A stretch of DNA of 64,000 nt from Galbitalea soli. Lineage in GTDB: Bacteria; Actinomycetota; Actinomycetes; Actinomycetales; Microbacteriaceae. The stretch covers positions 124,001-188,000 of the forward strand of contig NZ_JAAGWZ010000005.1 in NCBI RefSeq assembly GCF_010686725.1, written 5' to 3'. The notes under the pieces were generated by a model that saw nothing but the letters and a program-made list of their open reading frames with translations, had not been told where the DNA came from and did no database searches. Positions 17,382 through 26,445 of the stretch are shown here, piece by piece. Numbering within the stretch: the first letter of the stretch is position 1; each line of letters opens with the position of its first letter. The translations under genes were made by a program, and so were the position numbers.

Positions 17382-17739
17382 GCACGTGCGGTTGCGCTCG
17401 CTCATCGACCGCGGTGTGATCACGGGGTTTCTCACGAGCATCGACCAGCGCAAGCTGGGCCTCACCCTGCAGGCCCTCATCGGCGTGACGCTGCGCTCCG
17501 GGTCGCGCCAGTCGAGCATCACCGCCTTCAGCGAGGACGTGCGTCGCCTGCCCGAGGTGCTGCAGGTGTTCTTCCTCGGCGGTCTCGACGACTTCATGGT
17601 GCACATCGCTGTGGCCGAGTCGGCGGATGTCCGGCGCTTCGTCGTCGAGCACCTGTCGGCGCACGCGAGCGTGGCCTCCACCCGCACCAGCCTCATCTTC
17701 GACTACCACCGCAACGGCGTCGCGGCGTCGTTCGACTAG
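17245..17739 (+). CDS. Lrp/AsnC-family regulator (AldR-like)
   Basis: Transcription regulator of 164 residues. The N-terminal helix-turn-helix spans LDDIDRRILAALADDARLSN and the following AAVGIAQSTAHVRLRSL; the C-terminal part is an amino-acid-binding RAM-type domain with GLTLQALIGVTL and LGGLDDFMVHIAV. The GTG at 17245 is preferred because GAGAGG lies 10 bases upstream and the same start survives in the truncated copy; a GTG at 17227 is possible here but is lost (GCG) in the copy. Linkage to ald suggests alanine-responsive control of ald. It ends 7 bases from the convergent MFS gene. Confidence 0.86.
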   Translation: MAQAHDLREGAVLDDIDRRILAALADDARLSNAQLAAAVGIAQSTAHVRLRSLIDRGVITGFLTSIDQRKLGLTLQALIGVTLRSGSRQSSITAFSEDVRRLPEVLQVFFLGGLDDFMVHIAVAESADVRRFVVEHLSAHASVASTRTSLIFDYHRNGVAASFD

Positions 17740-17746
17740 CGCGAGG

Positions 17747-19084
17747 CTACCCGCGCTGGACCGCGATCTCCTGAGTCTCGAGGCTGGCGGCGGCGTCGGC
17801 ACGACGCTGGGCGGCCGACAGGAGTGAACCGGCGTAGCGGGCGCGGACACCGAAGCGAGCCTCGGGCGAGCGCTCCAGCCGCAGACGCTTCGCGCCGATC
17901 ATCCACCCCACCGCGACGGCGGCGGCCGCGAGCCCGGAGGCGGCCGCGACGCCGAGCGCCCAGCGCGGGCCGAAGACGTTGGCCACCCAGCCCACGACGG
18001 GCGCCCCGATCGGGGTGCCGCCCGCGAAGATCGCCATGTACAGCGCCATGACCCGGCCGCGCATCGCGGGCTCGGTCGTCGTCTGCACGTAGGCGTTCGC
18101 GCTCGTCATCATGGTGAGCGAGCTCACGCCGACCACGATGAGGGAGATCGCGAAGCTCCAGTAGCTCGGCATCGTGGCGGCGACGATGCAGGCGAAGCCG
18201 AAGGCGACCGCGGCGAGGGTCACCACCCGCAGCCGCGGCTTCTCGCGGCGGGCCGCGAGAAGAGCTCCGGCCACCGAGCCGATCGCCATGATCGACGACA
18301 GGATTCCGAACTCGCTCGCGCCCTTGTGGAACGCGACGGTCGCCATGGTGGAGGTGAAGATGGGGAAGTTGAAGCCGAAGGTGCCCACGAGGAACACCAT
18401 GACGAGCACGACGACGATGTCGGGACGACCCCAGACGTAGACCCAGCCCGCCCTGATCTGACCCCGCGCGCGCGGCGGCCGCACGGGCGCGCGCAGTTCC
18501 TCGCGCCGCATCAGCCGGAGGGCGCCCATCGTCGCGGCGAAGGTCGTCGCGTTCAGCAGGAACACCCAGCCGCTCCCGATCGTGGCGATCAGCACGCCCG
18601 CGACGGCGGGGCCGATCAGCCGGGCGCCGTTGAAGGAGGCCGAGTTGAGCGCCACGGCGTTGGGGATGCTCGACTCCGGCACGAGCTCCGAGACGAAGCT
18701 CTGGCGCACCGGCGCGTCGATCGCCGCAACCACCCCGAGCAGGAATGCGAACACGTAGACCTCCCACAGCGTGGCGACACCGAACACGGTGATGAGGCCG
18801 AGGGCGAGTCCGAGCGCCCCCATGAGCAGCTGGGTCAGCATGAGTAGCCGGCGCTTGTCGGCGCGATCGGCGATGAGGCCGGAGACCGGCATGAGCAGCA
18901 GGATGGGCCCGAACTGCAGCGCCATCGTGATGCCCACGGCGGCGGCGTCGTGGTTCGTCAGGTCGGTGAGAACGATCCAATCCTGGGCGGTGCGCTGCAT
19001 CCAGGTGCCGATGTTGGAGACGAGCGCGCCCGCGAACCAGAGGCGGTAGTTGACGATGCTGAGGCTGCGGAAGATCGCGTTCAC
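17747..19084 (-). CDS. MFS transporter, probable drug exporter
   Basis: A 445-residue membrane protein with about 12 segments, of the TMS/enterobactin-exporter-like MFS group. It has the N-terminal pattern FRSLSIVNYRLWFAGALVSN, the loop motif ADRADKRRLL and a C-terminal cytoplasmic tail. The GTG start overlaps the stop of the MarR gene in a GTGA quartet, so the two are co-transcribed. A MarR-regulated exporter of small toxic compounds is the likely role; the substrate is unknown. Confidence 0.83.
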   Translation of the reverse strand: MNAIFRSLSIVNYRLWFAGALVSNIGTWMQRTAQDWIVLTDLTNHDAAAVGITMALQFGPILLLMPVSGLIADRADKRRLLMLTQLLMGALGLALGLITVFGVATLWEVYVFAFLLGVVAAIDAPVRQSFVSELVPESSIPNAVALNSASFNGARLIGPAVAGVLIATIGSGWVFLLNATTFAATMGALRLMRREELRAPVRPPRARGQIRAGWVYVWGRPDIVVVLVMVFLVGTFGFNFPIFTSTMATVAFHKGASEFGILSSIMAIGSVAGALLAARREKPRLRVVTLAAVAFGFACIVAATMPSYWSFAISLIVVGVSSLTMMTSANAYVQTTTEPAMRGRVMALYMAIFAGGTPIGAPVVGWVANVFGPRWALGVAAASGLAAAAVAVGWMIGAKRLRLERSPEARFGVRARYAGSLLSAAQRRADAAASLETQEIAVQRG

Positions 19085-19494
19085 GAGTCGGCGAGCTTCC
19101 GCAGAATATCGGCGGCAGCGGCGACGGTCGCCCGCTCCTCCTCGCTGAGCGAGGCGAGCCGGGTGGTGAACCACGCGTCGCGCTTGCGCTTGGTGTCGCG
19201 GATGAAGGTGCGCCCCGCATCCGACAGCTCGAGCACCACGCGGCGTCCGTCGTCGCGCGCGGCCTCCCGCGTGACGAGACCGGCGGCGACGAGGCTGTTG
19301 ATGGTGCGGTTCATGCTCGGGGGCGTGACGCGCTCGTGCTCGCTCAGCGAACTGAGGCTCTGCGGACCGAGCGTGTACAGCGCGAAGAGCACCGCGCGCT
19401 GCCCCTCGGTGACGTTCTCGTCGCCCTGCATCGAGCGGATGCGGCGGGCGAGACGCTGGATCGTCAGTCGGATGTCCTGGTCGTCGGTCGGCAT
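19081..19494 (-). CDS. MarR-family regulator
   Basis: Winged-helix repressor of 137 residues with the MarR pattern: N-terminal dimerisation helix, HTH (SLSSLSEHERVTPPSMNRTI), wing residues TREAARDDGRRVVLELSDAG and a C-terminal helix. It is the first gene of a two-gene operon with the MFS exporter. Two short inverted repeats lie directly upstream of the start, suggesting autoregulation. Confidence 0.87.
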   Translation of the reverse strand: MPTDDQDIRLTIQRLARRIRSMQGDENVTEGQRAVLFALYTLGPQSLSSLSEHERVTPPSMNRTINSLVAAGLVTREAARDDGRRVVLELSDAGRTFIRDTKRKRDAWFTTRLASLSEEERATVAAAADILRKLADS

Positions 19495-19498
19495 GATA

Positions 19499-19525
19499 GT
19501 TAACCTAACAAATTAGCCTCGCTAA
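19499..19525. promoter_or_regulatory. Putative MarR operators
   Basis: Two inverted repeats lie 5-31 bases upstream of the marR ATG: GTTA-ACC-TAAC (19499-19509) and TTAGC-CTC-GCTAA (19513-19525). Both share TTAG/CTAA half-site elements and stand out as AT-rich against the surrounding sequence. Binding by the adjacent MarR protein is inferred. Confidence 0.5.
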
Positions 19526-19634
19526 GTATTTCCCGCGACCGCGACCACGGCGACCTCCCGCCGCGCGTCGCGCCCCGAGCGCCGGGCGGATGACCTCGCG
19601 CACGCATTACGCTGAACCCAGCAAGGAGGCTCCC

Positions 19635-20504
19635 GTGCCCACATCCGTCCGCACCGACCACAGCTACGTCGACGCCGAGGGCGTCACCATCCACTACCAC
19701 CGGTGGGACGCGCAGAACCCGGTCGGCGTCGTGCAGATCGCCCACGGGCTCGGCGAGTACGCGGCACGGTACGAGTACCTCGCCCAGGCGCTCACCGCGG
19801 CGGGCTTCACCGTCTACGCCGACGACCACCGCGGGCACGGGCAGACCGGTCTCGGCCAGTACGGCGGCGACCGCAGCAGACTCGGCCGACTCGGGCCGGG
19901 CGGGCTGCGGGCCACGATCGCCGCGCTGCGGATGCTGACCGCGATCGCGCGCGACGAGCATCCCGATCTCCCGCTCGCCATCATCGGTCACAGCTGGGGC
20001 TCGCTCATGGTGCAGATCATCCTCAACCGGCACGCCTCCGACTACGACGCCGTGATCCTCACCGGCACCGCCCACCGCCTGCCCGGCAGCATGAACGCCG
20101 GGCAGTTGAACGCGCGCCACAAGCACCTGGGCGACACCGGGTTCGAGTGGCTGAGCCGCGACCCCGCGGTCGCCGCCGCCTTCCTCGCCGACCCTCTCAC
20201 CTTCTACGCCGACGTGCTGAAGCTCTTCGGCCTCGCCGATGGCCTGCGGCTCTTCGGGGTGCCCTCGCGTCACCTCGACCACGACGTGCCGCTCCTCATC
20301 GCGATCGGCAGCGAGGATCCGCTCGGCGGCGAGCGCAGCGTGCGCCACCTCGGTGCCGCCTACGGCAAGCGCTCGCGCCTCAGCGACGTCGAGCTCGCCG
20401 TGTTCCCGGGCGCGCGTCACGAGATCTTCAACGAGACCAACCGCGATGAGGTGAACGCTTTCGTCATCGACTGGCTCACCTCGCGTCTCGTTCCCCGCGG
20501 ATGA
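19635..20504 (+). CDS. Alpha/beta hydrolase, monoacylglycerol-lipase-like
   Basis: Serine hydrolase of 289 residues in the S33/Hydrolase_4 group. The oxyanion region is QIAHGLGEYAARYEYLAQAL, the nucleophile elbow GHSWG (Ser120), the acid probably Asp in IGSEDPLGG, and the histidine in GARHEIFNE. The GTG at 19635 is chosen over the ATG at 19590 because AAGGAGG lies 5 bases upstream of it. No signal peptide is seen. Substrate is probably a lipid ester; the exact one is not evident. Confidence 0.82.
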   Translation: MPTSVRTDHSYVDAEGVTIHYHRWDAQNPVGVVQIAHGLGEYAARYEYLAQALTAAGFTVYADDHRGHGQTGLGQYGGDRSRLGRLGPGGLRATIAALRMLTAIARDEHPDLPLAIIGHSWGSLMVQIILNRHASDYDAVILTGTAHRLPGSMNAGQLNARHKHLGDTGFEWLSRDPAVAAAFLADPLTFYADVLKLFGLADGLRLFGVPSRHLDHDVPLLIAIGSEDPLGGERSVRHLGAAYGKRSRLSDVELAVFPGARHEIFNETNRDEVNAFVIDWLTSRLVPRG

Positions 20505-20566
20505 CCGCCGCCAGCTAGCGCGGCACCCGCTCGATTACGCTGGGCAGCGAGCAGAAAAGAGGCATC

Positions 20567-21616
20567 GTGCACGGCGAATTCAAGGTTCCCGGGGGCAAGC
20601 TCGTCGTCGTCGACCTGGAGGTGGTCGACGGCACGATCCGCGAATTCCGGCTGGCCGGCGACTTCTTCCTCGAACCCGATTGGGCGCTCGGTGCCATCAA
20701 CGACGCCGTGGTGGGCCTCCCCGCCGACTCCGAGGCGAGCACCTTCACTCAGGCGATCCAACGGGCGCTCCCCGCCGACGCCGTTCTGCTGGGCTTCTCG
20801 GCCGAGGCCGTCGCGACCACGATCCGCCGGGCGCTCGCCGAGGCCACCAGCTTTCGCGATTACGACTGGCAGATCATCCACGGCCGCTCGGAGCGCCCGC
20901 AGCTGCAGATGGCCCTCGATCAGGTTCTGGCCGAGGAGGTCGGCGCGGGTCGCCGCGGCCCCACGTTGCGCATCTGGGAGTGGGATGACCCGGCCGTCGT
21001 GATCGGCAGCTTCCAGTCCGTGCGCAACGAGGTCGACCTCGAGAACGCCGCGAAGTACGGCTTCGAGGTGGTGCGGCGCATCAGCGGCGGCGGCGCGATG
21101 TTCATGGACTCCGGATCGGTCGTCACCTACTCGATCTACGCCCCCTCGGCTCTCGTGCAGGGCATGAGCTTCGCCGACTCGTACGCCTTCCTCGACGAGT
21201 GGGTGATCGTGGCGCTGAAGACGCTCGGCATCGACGCCTGGTACCAGCCGCTCAACGACATCACGAGCGCGAAGGGCAAGATCGGCGGCGCCGCCCAGAA
21301 GCGCCTCGGCACGGGCGCGGTGCTGCACCACGTGACGATGAGCTACGACATGGACGGCGACAAGATGGTGGAGGTGCTCCGCATCGGTCGCGAGAAGATG
21401 AGCGACAAGGGCACCCGCAGCGCGAACAAGCGGGTGGACCCGCTGCGCAGCCAGACCGGGTTGCCCCGGGCGGCGGTCATCGAGCAGCTCATCACCACCT
21501 TCGACTCGCTGTACGGCTCGACCCGCGGCGAGATCACGCCCGAGGAGTACGCCAAGGCCGAGCAGCTGGTGCGCGAGAAGTTCGGTACGCCGGAGTGGAT
21601 CCATAGGGTGCCGTAA
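20567..21616 (+). CDS. lplA: Lipoate-protein ligase A with N-terminal accessory domain
   Basis: Attaches lipoate to 2-oxoacid dehydrogenase and glycine-cleavage proteins. The 349-residue protein has the ligase domain at about 100-330, with the signature RRISGGGA (170-177) and the catalytic lysine (Lys236) in DITSAKGKIGG. Residues 1-90 resemble the small accessory domain that in E. coli LplA is C-terminal, so the domain order is permuted. The start is a GTG preceded by AGAGG. It probably has a promoter of its own. Confidence 0.84.
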   Translation: MHGEFKVPGGKLVVVDLEVVDGTIREFRLAGDFFLEPDWALGAINDAVVGLPADSEASTFTQAIQRALPADAVLLGFSAEAVATTIRRALAEATSFRDYDWQIIHGRSERPQLQMALDQVLAEEVGAGRRGPTLRIWEWDDPAVVIGSFQSVRNEVDLENAAKYGFEVVRRISGGGAMFMDSGSVVTYSIYAPSALVQGMSFADSYAFLDEWVIVALKTLGIDAWYQPLNDITSAKGKIGGAAQKRLGTGAVLHHVTMSYDMDGDKMVEVLRIGREKMSDKGTRSANKRVDPLRSQTGLPRAAVIEQLITTFDSLYGSTRGEITPEEYAKAEQLVREKFGTPEWIHRVP

Positions 21617-21650
21617 TCTCTGTGACACATTCTCGACATAGGCTGAGCGC

Positions 21651-21989
21651 ATGAACGGGTGGGTGGTGCCGGCGATCGTCGTGGTCGCGATCGCGATGGC
21701 GGTCGTCGCCGCCGCGCTGGGCTGGATCGACCTCTCCGACAAGACCCAGCGCACGAGAGGCTCCGGGGGCTCATCGGGGTCGGGGTTCTTCGGCATCGGC
21801 GACGAGGTGTTCAACCCGAGCCGCTACGAGGCGCAGGTTGAGCTCGACCGCCAGACCACGCTCCCCGCGCCCGCCCCCATTCCCGGCGACGGGCCGTTCC
21901 TGCGGGATTCGCCCCGCGGCGAGGAGCGACCCCGGGCCGAGAGCTACGCGGGCAAGGTCACGATCGAGCTGCCGACCGCGCCCCGGTAG
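21651..21989 (+). CDS. Hypothetical single-pass membrane protein
   Basis: A 112-residue protein with one N-terminal hydrophobic segment (VVPAIVVVAIAMAVVAAALG), a Gly/Ser-rich linker (about 45-55), the sequence FGIGDEVFNPSRYEAQVELD and a Pro-rich tail. I do not recognise a named family, but the FGIGDEVFNPSRYEA stretch looks conserved-like. It starts 35 bases after lplA. Codon use is like that of its neighbours, supporting a real gene. Confidence 0.6.
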   Translation: MNGWVVPAIVVVAIAMAVVAAALGWIDLSDKTQRTRGSGGSSGSGFFGIGDEVFNPSRYEAQVELDRQTTLPAPAPIPGDGPFLRDSPRGEERPRAESYAGKVTIELPTAPR

Positions 21990-22048
21990 TCGCGGCCCCG
22001 CCCGGCGCCGCCGAATCCGCTCCGCGGCCGCTCCCCGCCGACGCCACC

Positions 22049-22066
22049 GCGGGGCAGCTGCCCCGC
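22049..22066. terminator. Bidirectional terminator candidate
   Basis: GCGGGGCAGCTGCCCCGC is a perfect 18-base palindrome in the 81-base gap between two convergent genes. It has no flanking T-run, as is common in GC-rich actinobacteria. Confidence 0.5.
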
Positions 22067-22070
22067 CCGA

Positions 22071-23096
22071 CTACACCGACTCGCGCTCGACCAGCTGTGT
22101 CGGGATGATCGTGAGCCGTTCCACGGTCTCACCCTCGATCAGCCGCACGAGAGTCTCCGCGATCTTCGCGCCCTGCGTCGTCGACGGCTGGTCGATCGTG
22201 GTGAGCGGCGGCGTCGCGTTCTGCGCGTAGTAGTCGTTGTCGATCGTGGTGACCGACACGTCGCGCGGAACGACGAGTCCGTGCTCGCGGAGCACGCCCA
22301 GCGCACCGGACGCCATCTGGGCGGAGGCCGCGAACAGGGCGTCGAAGGGGGTGCCGCGGTCGATCATCCGCTGCATCGCCTCGGCGCCGCCCTGCGGGGT
22401 GAAGTCGCCGTACTCGACGAGGTCGTCGTGGATGCCCGCCGCCCCGAGTGCGCGCCGCCACCCCTCCAAGCGGTCGATGCCGGCCGACATGTTCTGCGGC
22501 CCCGCGATGGTGGCCACGCGGGAGCGTCCGTGCGAGAGCAGGTAGGCGGTCGCGCGCTCGGCCGCCGCGACGTTGTCGACGTCGACCACGTAGGTGTCCG
22601 GGCCGGCCTCGCTCGTGGGCCGTCCGCCGAACACGACCGGCAGGGAGCGGGCCAACTGCACGTACGACTGATCGTCGCTGTGATGCGAGAGGATCAGCGC
22701 GCCGTCGACATTGCCGCCCTGCAGGTAGCGCCGGGTCTTCGAGGGGTCGGTCTCCGAGGAGATCAGGAGGGTGAGCGTGTACTCCGTGGAGCTCAGATAC
22801 ATGGCGACGCCCTGGATCACCGAGGCGAAGTACGGGTCGGCGAAGAACCGCGCGGTGTTCTCAGGGATGACGAGCGCGATCGTGTGGGTGCGCCGGCTCG
22901 CGAGGGAGCGGGCGGCCCGGTTCGGCACGTAGCCCAGCGCCTCGATCGCGTCGTTGACGGCCGAGATCACGTCAGGGGTGACCTTGGGCGACGCGTTGAC
23001 GACGCGCGAAACGGTCGACCGCGAGACTCCGGCGAGTGCGGCGACCATTTCGAGCGTCGGCGTGGGCCGGCTGCCGGAGGAGGAGAGCGTCGTCAC
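22071..23096 (-). CDS. cebR: LacI-family repressor, CebR-like
   Basis: Regulator of 341 residues with the LacI HTH (LEMVAALAGVSRSTVSRVVN, residues 15-34), hinge NRAARSLASRRTHTIALV and a sugar-binding C-terminal domain ending ERLTIIPTQLVERESV. It is the last gene of the cebEFG-bglC operon, 9 bases after bglC. The operators in front of that operon match the known CebR/CelR consensus TGGGAGCGCTCCCA at nearly every position. In Streptomyces CebR is released by cellobiose; the same is inferred here. Confidence 0.85.
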   Translation of the reverse strand: MTTLSSSGSRPTPTLEMVAALAGVSRSTVSRVVNASPKVTPDVISAVNDAIEALGYVPNRAARSLASRRTHTIALVIPENTARFFADPYFASVIQGVAMYLSSTEYTLTLLISSETDPSKTRRYLQGGNVDGALILSHHSDDQSYVQLARSLPVVFGGRPTSEAGPDTYVVDVDNVAAAERATAYLLSHGRSRVATIAGPQNMSAGIDRLEGWRRALGAAGIHDDLVEYGDFTPQGGAEAMQRMIDRGTPFDALFAASAQMASGALGVLREHGLVVPRDVSVTTIDNDYYAQNATPPLTTIDQPSTTQGAKIAETLVRLIEGETVERLTIIPTQLVERESV

Positions 23097-23105
23097 GGCT
23101 ACAGT

Positions 23106-24509
23106 CTAGGGAGCGGGCGCCAGCGCGCCCGCGATCATGCGGGCGTACTCGAGCCCGCTGTCCTTGACGATCCGCTCCTGCGTGTCGTAGTCGACGCGCA
23201 CGATGCCGAACCGCTTGTTGTAGCCCCACGCCCACTCGAAGTTGTCGAGGAACGACCAGACGAAGTAGCCGCGCACGTCGGCTCCCGCCGCGATCGCCCG
23301 CGACACGGCCTCGACGTGCTGGCGGATGTACTGGGTGCGCTCCGGGTCGTGCACCGCGCCGTCCTCGCTCACGACGTCGTCGTAGGCGGCCCCGTTCTCG
23401 GTGACGTACAGGGGCGGAAGCGTCGGGTAGTCGTGACCCAGCCTCTCGAGCAGCACGCGCAGGCCATCCGGGTTGACCTCCCAGCCCATCGCGGTGTGCG
23501 GCAGGGCCCGCGGCGGGAAGGTCACGTACTCGGAGCCGACGAAGGGCGACGACTTGGGGCGGTCGGTCGGTACGAGCCCGGTGGCCGTGCCGGCGGGCAG
23601 GGGATGACCGCTCACATTGTCGTCGTGGTAGTAGTTGACCCCCAAGAAGTCGAGCGGTGCCGCGATGGTCTCGAGATCGCCCGGCTGGATTCGCTCGGCG
23701 AGACCGAGCCCCGCGACGTCGCGCAGCACGTCGGCCGGGTAGGCGCCGAGCAGCAGGGGCTCGAGGAACGCGCGGTTCCAGATGCCGTCGATGCGCCGCG
23801 CGGCCTCGATGTCGACCGGGTCGCCCGGGTCGTTCGGCACCGCGGTGGTCAGGTTGAGCGTGATCCCGATCTTCTCCGCGCCGAGCTCGCGCAGTGCCCG
23901 CGAGGCGAGGCCGTGGGCGAGGTGCTGGTGGTGGAGTGCGGCCAGCGCGGCCTCGGGTTCGCGGCGCCCGGGCGCGTGCTCGCCCGCGGCGTAGCTGATG
24001 AGCGAGGAGCAGAAGGGCTCGTTGAAGGTCGTCCAGTGGGTCACGCGGTCACCGAGCACCTCGTGCACGAGCGCCGCGTAGTCGCGGAAGCGGTAGGCCG
24101 TGTCGCGGTTCGCCCAGCCGCCGCGCTCCTCGAGAGCCTGCGGAAGGTCCCAGTGGTACAGGGTCAGCCAGGGCAGGATCCCCGCCTCGAGCAACTCGTC
24201 GACGAGCCGGCTGTAGAACTCGAGTCCCGCCCGGTTGGGCTCGCGGTCGCCCGGTTTGATGCGGGCCCAGCTGGTCGAGAAGCGGTACGACTGGATGCCC
24301 AGCTCGCGCATGAGCGCGACGTCGGCGGGCATCCGGTGGTAGTGATCCACCGCGACCTCGGGGGTGTCGAACCCCGCGACGGCCCCGGGGATGCGCGCGA
24401 AGGCGTCCCAGATCGAATCCTCTTTGCCCCCCTCGTGGGCGGCGCCCTCGATCTGCGCGGCGGCGGTCGCCGAGCCCCAGAGGAACCCGGCCGGGAACTC
24501 CATGCCCAT
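23106..24509 (-). CDS. bglC: Beta-glucosidase, GH1 family
   Basis: Cytoplasmic retaining beta-glucosidase of 467 residues that would cleave imported cellobiose or cello-oligosaccharides to glucose. It has the GH1 N-terminal signature FPAGFLWGSATAAAQIEG, the acid/base Glu164 in TFNEP, and the nucleophile Glu371 in YVTENGAAYDD, with WSFLDNFEWAWGY near the C-terminus. The first ATG shares one base with the permease stop (TGATG); a second ATG two codons later is also possible. Its place between the permease and regulator genes parallels cebEFG-bglC of Streptomyces. Confidence 0.93.
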   Translation of the reverse strand: MGMEFPAGFLWGSATAAAQIEGAAHEGGKEDSIWDAFARIPGAVAGFDTPEVAVDHYHRMPADVALMRELGIQSYRFSTSWARIKPGDREPNRAGLEFYSRLVDELLEAGILPWLTLYHWDLPQALEERGGWANRDTAYRFRDYAALVHEVLGDRVTHWTTFNEPFCSSLISYAAGEHAPGRREPEAALAALHHQHLAHGLASRALRELGAEKIGITLNLTTAVPNDPGDPVDIEAARRIDGIWNRAFLEPLLLGAYPADVLRDVAGLGLAERIQPGDLETIAAPLDFLGVNYYHDDNVSGHPLPAGTATGLVPTDRPKSSPFVGSEYVTFPPRALPHTAMGWEVNPDGLRVLLERLGHDYPTLPPLYVTENGAAYDDVVSEDGAVHDPERTQYIRQHVEAVSRAIAAGADVRGYFVWSFLDNFEWAWGYNKRFGIVRVDYDTQERIVKDSGLEYARMIAGALAPAP

Positions 24510-25420
24510 CAGCCCTTCACCGCGCCCTGCATGATCCCGGCGACGAGGTGCCGACCGGCGACGACGAACAGGGCGATGAGCGGAAGGGTCGCGAGCAGCA
24601 CCCCCGCCAGCACCACGGAGTAGTCGACGAAGTAGTTCGCCTGCAGCGTGGCGAGCGCGACCGGCAGGGTGGGGTTCGCCGAGCCGAGCACGATGAACGG
24701 CCAGAAGAAGTTTGTCCAGGTCATGATGAAGGTGAAGAGGGCGAGCATCGCGGCCGCGGGTCGGGCCGAGGGCAGGCCGATGTACCAGAAGGTCTTGAAC
24801 ATGTTGGCGCCGTCGATGCGCCCGGCCTCGATGAGCTCGTCGGGCAGCGCCTGACCGATGTACTGGGTCATCCAGAACACCCCGAAGGCGGTGACGAGGG
24901 CCGGCACGATCACGGCGCCGAGCGTGCCCGTCCAGCCGAAGTTCGACATCGCGATGAAGAGCGGCACCACGCCCAGTTGCGTGGGAACCGCCATCGTCGC
25001 GATGACGAAGGCGAGCAGCCCGCGCTTGCCGCGGAAGCGCAGCTTGGCGAAGGCGTACCCCGCGAGCGTGGAGAAGAAGACGACGGATGCCGACACCACC
25101 GTCGAGACGATGAGGCTGTTGCCCAGCGACTTCCAGAACGCGACGCTCTCGTTGTTGATGACCGAGAGCGCGTTCTTCACGAAGTTGCCGCCCGGGATCC
25201 ACGACATGGTCGGGTCGTTGATCGTGCTGGAGTCGCCGGAGCCGATGAGGATCGTCCAGTAGATGGGGAACAGCGCGCCGAGCAGGATCGCGGCGAGGAA
25301 GGCGTAAGCGAGGAAGCCGGGTCGCTGCGCGACGATCGCACGCCCGCGCCGACTGCCGGAGCGTCCGCGGCGCGGGGTGGCCGCGAGGGACATCGGCTGC
25401 TTCTGGCTGGTGGCGGTCAT
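24509..25420 (-). CDS. cebG: Cello-oligosaccharide ABC importer permease CebG-like
   Basis: Membrane subunit of 303 residues with six predicted segments and the MalG-type EAA loop DELIEAGRIDGANMFKTFWY. It ends in AGIMQGAVKG, typical of this subunit. The start overlaps the stop of the other permease by 4 bases (ATGA). As in the rhamnoside system, no ATPase gene is linked, so a shared MsiK-type ATPase is likely. Substrate assignment comes from the operon and operators. Confidence 0.87.
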   Translation of the reverse strand: MTATSQKQPMSLAATPRRGRSGSRRGRAIVAQRPGFLAYAFLAAILLGALFPIYWTILIGSGDSSTINDPTMSWIPGGNFVKNALSVINNESVAFWKSLGNSLIVSTVVSASVVFFSTLAGYAFAKLRFRGKRGLLAFVIATMAVPTQLGVVPLFIAMSNFGWTGTLGAVIVPALVTAFGVFWMTQYIGQALPDELIEAGRIDGANMFKTFWYIGLPSARPAAAMLALFTFIMTWTNFFWPFIVLGSANPTLPVALATLQANYFVDYSVVLAGVLLATLPLIALFVVAGRHLVAGIMQGAVKG

Positions 25421-26376
25421 CGCTGCACCCCTCCGTTGCTCGAGATGCGCCGGGTGATGGCGAGGTTGATGAGGCCGATGACCACGATGATCAGGAACAG
25501 CAGCCAGGCGACGGCGGCCGCGCGACCGAAGTCGAGCTGGCCCCAGCCGAGGTTGTAGAGGTACAGGGTGAGGGTCATCCACTGCTGGTTCGCCCCGCCG
25601 GTGCCGTTCTGGTCGAACAGTCGCGGCTCGTCGAAGATCTGCAGTCCGCCGATCGTGGCGGTGATGATGACGAAGATGAGGGTGGGCCGCAGCTGCGGAA
25701 TCGTGATCGAGAAGAAGCGGCGCACGCGGCCGGCGCCGTCGATCGCCGCGGACTCGTACAGGTCGCGGGGGATCGCCTGCATGCCGGCGAGGAGGATGAG
25801 CGCGTTGTAGCCGGTCCAGCGGAAGTTGACCATGGTCGCGATGGCGAACTGGCTCGCGAACGGGTCGCTGTGCCACTGGATGGCGGGGATGCCGAGGTGG
25901 CCGAGGGTGGTGTTCACGAGGCCGTAGCGGTCGCCGAACATGTTGCTGAAGATGAGGGCGACGGCGACCGGCATGACGATGTAGGGGAGCAGGACGCTCA
26001 TCCGCCAGAAAGTACGGCCGCGCAGATTGGTGTCGAGCACCGCGGCGATGAGCAGCGCGAAGACGATCTGCGGTACCGCGGAGAGCAGGAAGATGCTCAG
26101 GGTGTTGCGGAGGGCGATCCAGAACTGGCGCTGCTGGAGAACCCAGGTGAAGTTGTCGAACCAGACCATCGGGCCCTGCCCGGCGATGAGGTCCCAGCGG
26201 TGCAGCGAGACCCAGCCGGTGTAGAGCAGGGGGAACAGCCCCACCAGCGCGAACAGCAGGAAGAACGGCGAGATGTAGAGGTACGGCGAGAACTTGATGT
26301 CCCACCGGCCCAGCTTCTGGCTGAACGCGATGCGCCGGGGGGTCCGCTCCCGGAGGGGCAGTGTCGACGAGGTCAT
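25417..26376 (-). CDS. cebF: Cello-oligosaccharide ABC importer permease CebF-like
   Basis: MalF-type permease of 319 residues: a cytoplasmic N-terminus of about 40 residues, then six membrane segments. The EAA loop reads LYESAAIDGAGRVRRFFSIT. It follows the binding-protein gene after 69 bases and is translationally coupled to the next permease. The two should form the import channel for the CebE-like protein. Confidence 0.87.
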   Translation of the reverse strand: MTSSTLPLRERTPRRIAFSQKLGRWDIKFSPYLYISPFFLLFALVGLFPLLYTGWVSLHRWDLIAGQGPMVWFDNFTWVLQQRQFWIALRNTLSIFLLSAVPQIVFALLIAAVLDTNLRGRTFWRMSVLLPYIVMPVAVALIFSNMFGDRYGLVNTTLGHLGIPAIQWHSDPFASQFAIATMVNFRWTGYNALILLAGMQAIPRDLYESAAIDGAGRVRRFFSITIPQLRPTLIFVIITATIGGLQIFDEPRLFDQNGTGGANQQWMTLTLYLYNLGWGQLDFGRAAAVAWLLFLIIVVIGLINLAITRRISSNGGVQR

Positions 26377-26445
26377 GGAGGAGTCCTTCGGATGCGAGGG
26401 AGCGGGGTCTCTCGACGAGAAGAGACCCCGCTCCGGTGTCGGGTG

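Noticed and set aside
22281-24623. A 780-codon open frame on the plus strand
   Set aside because: It is antisense to cebR and bglC, both with intact family motifs.
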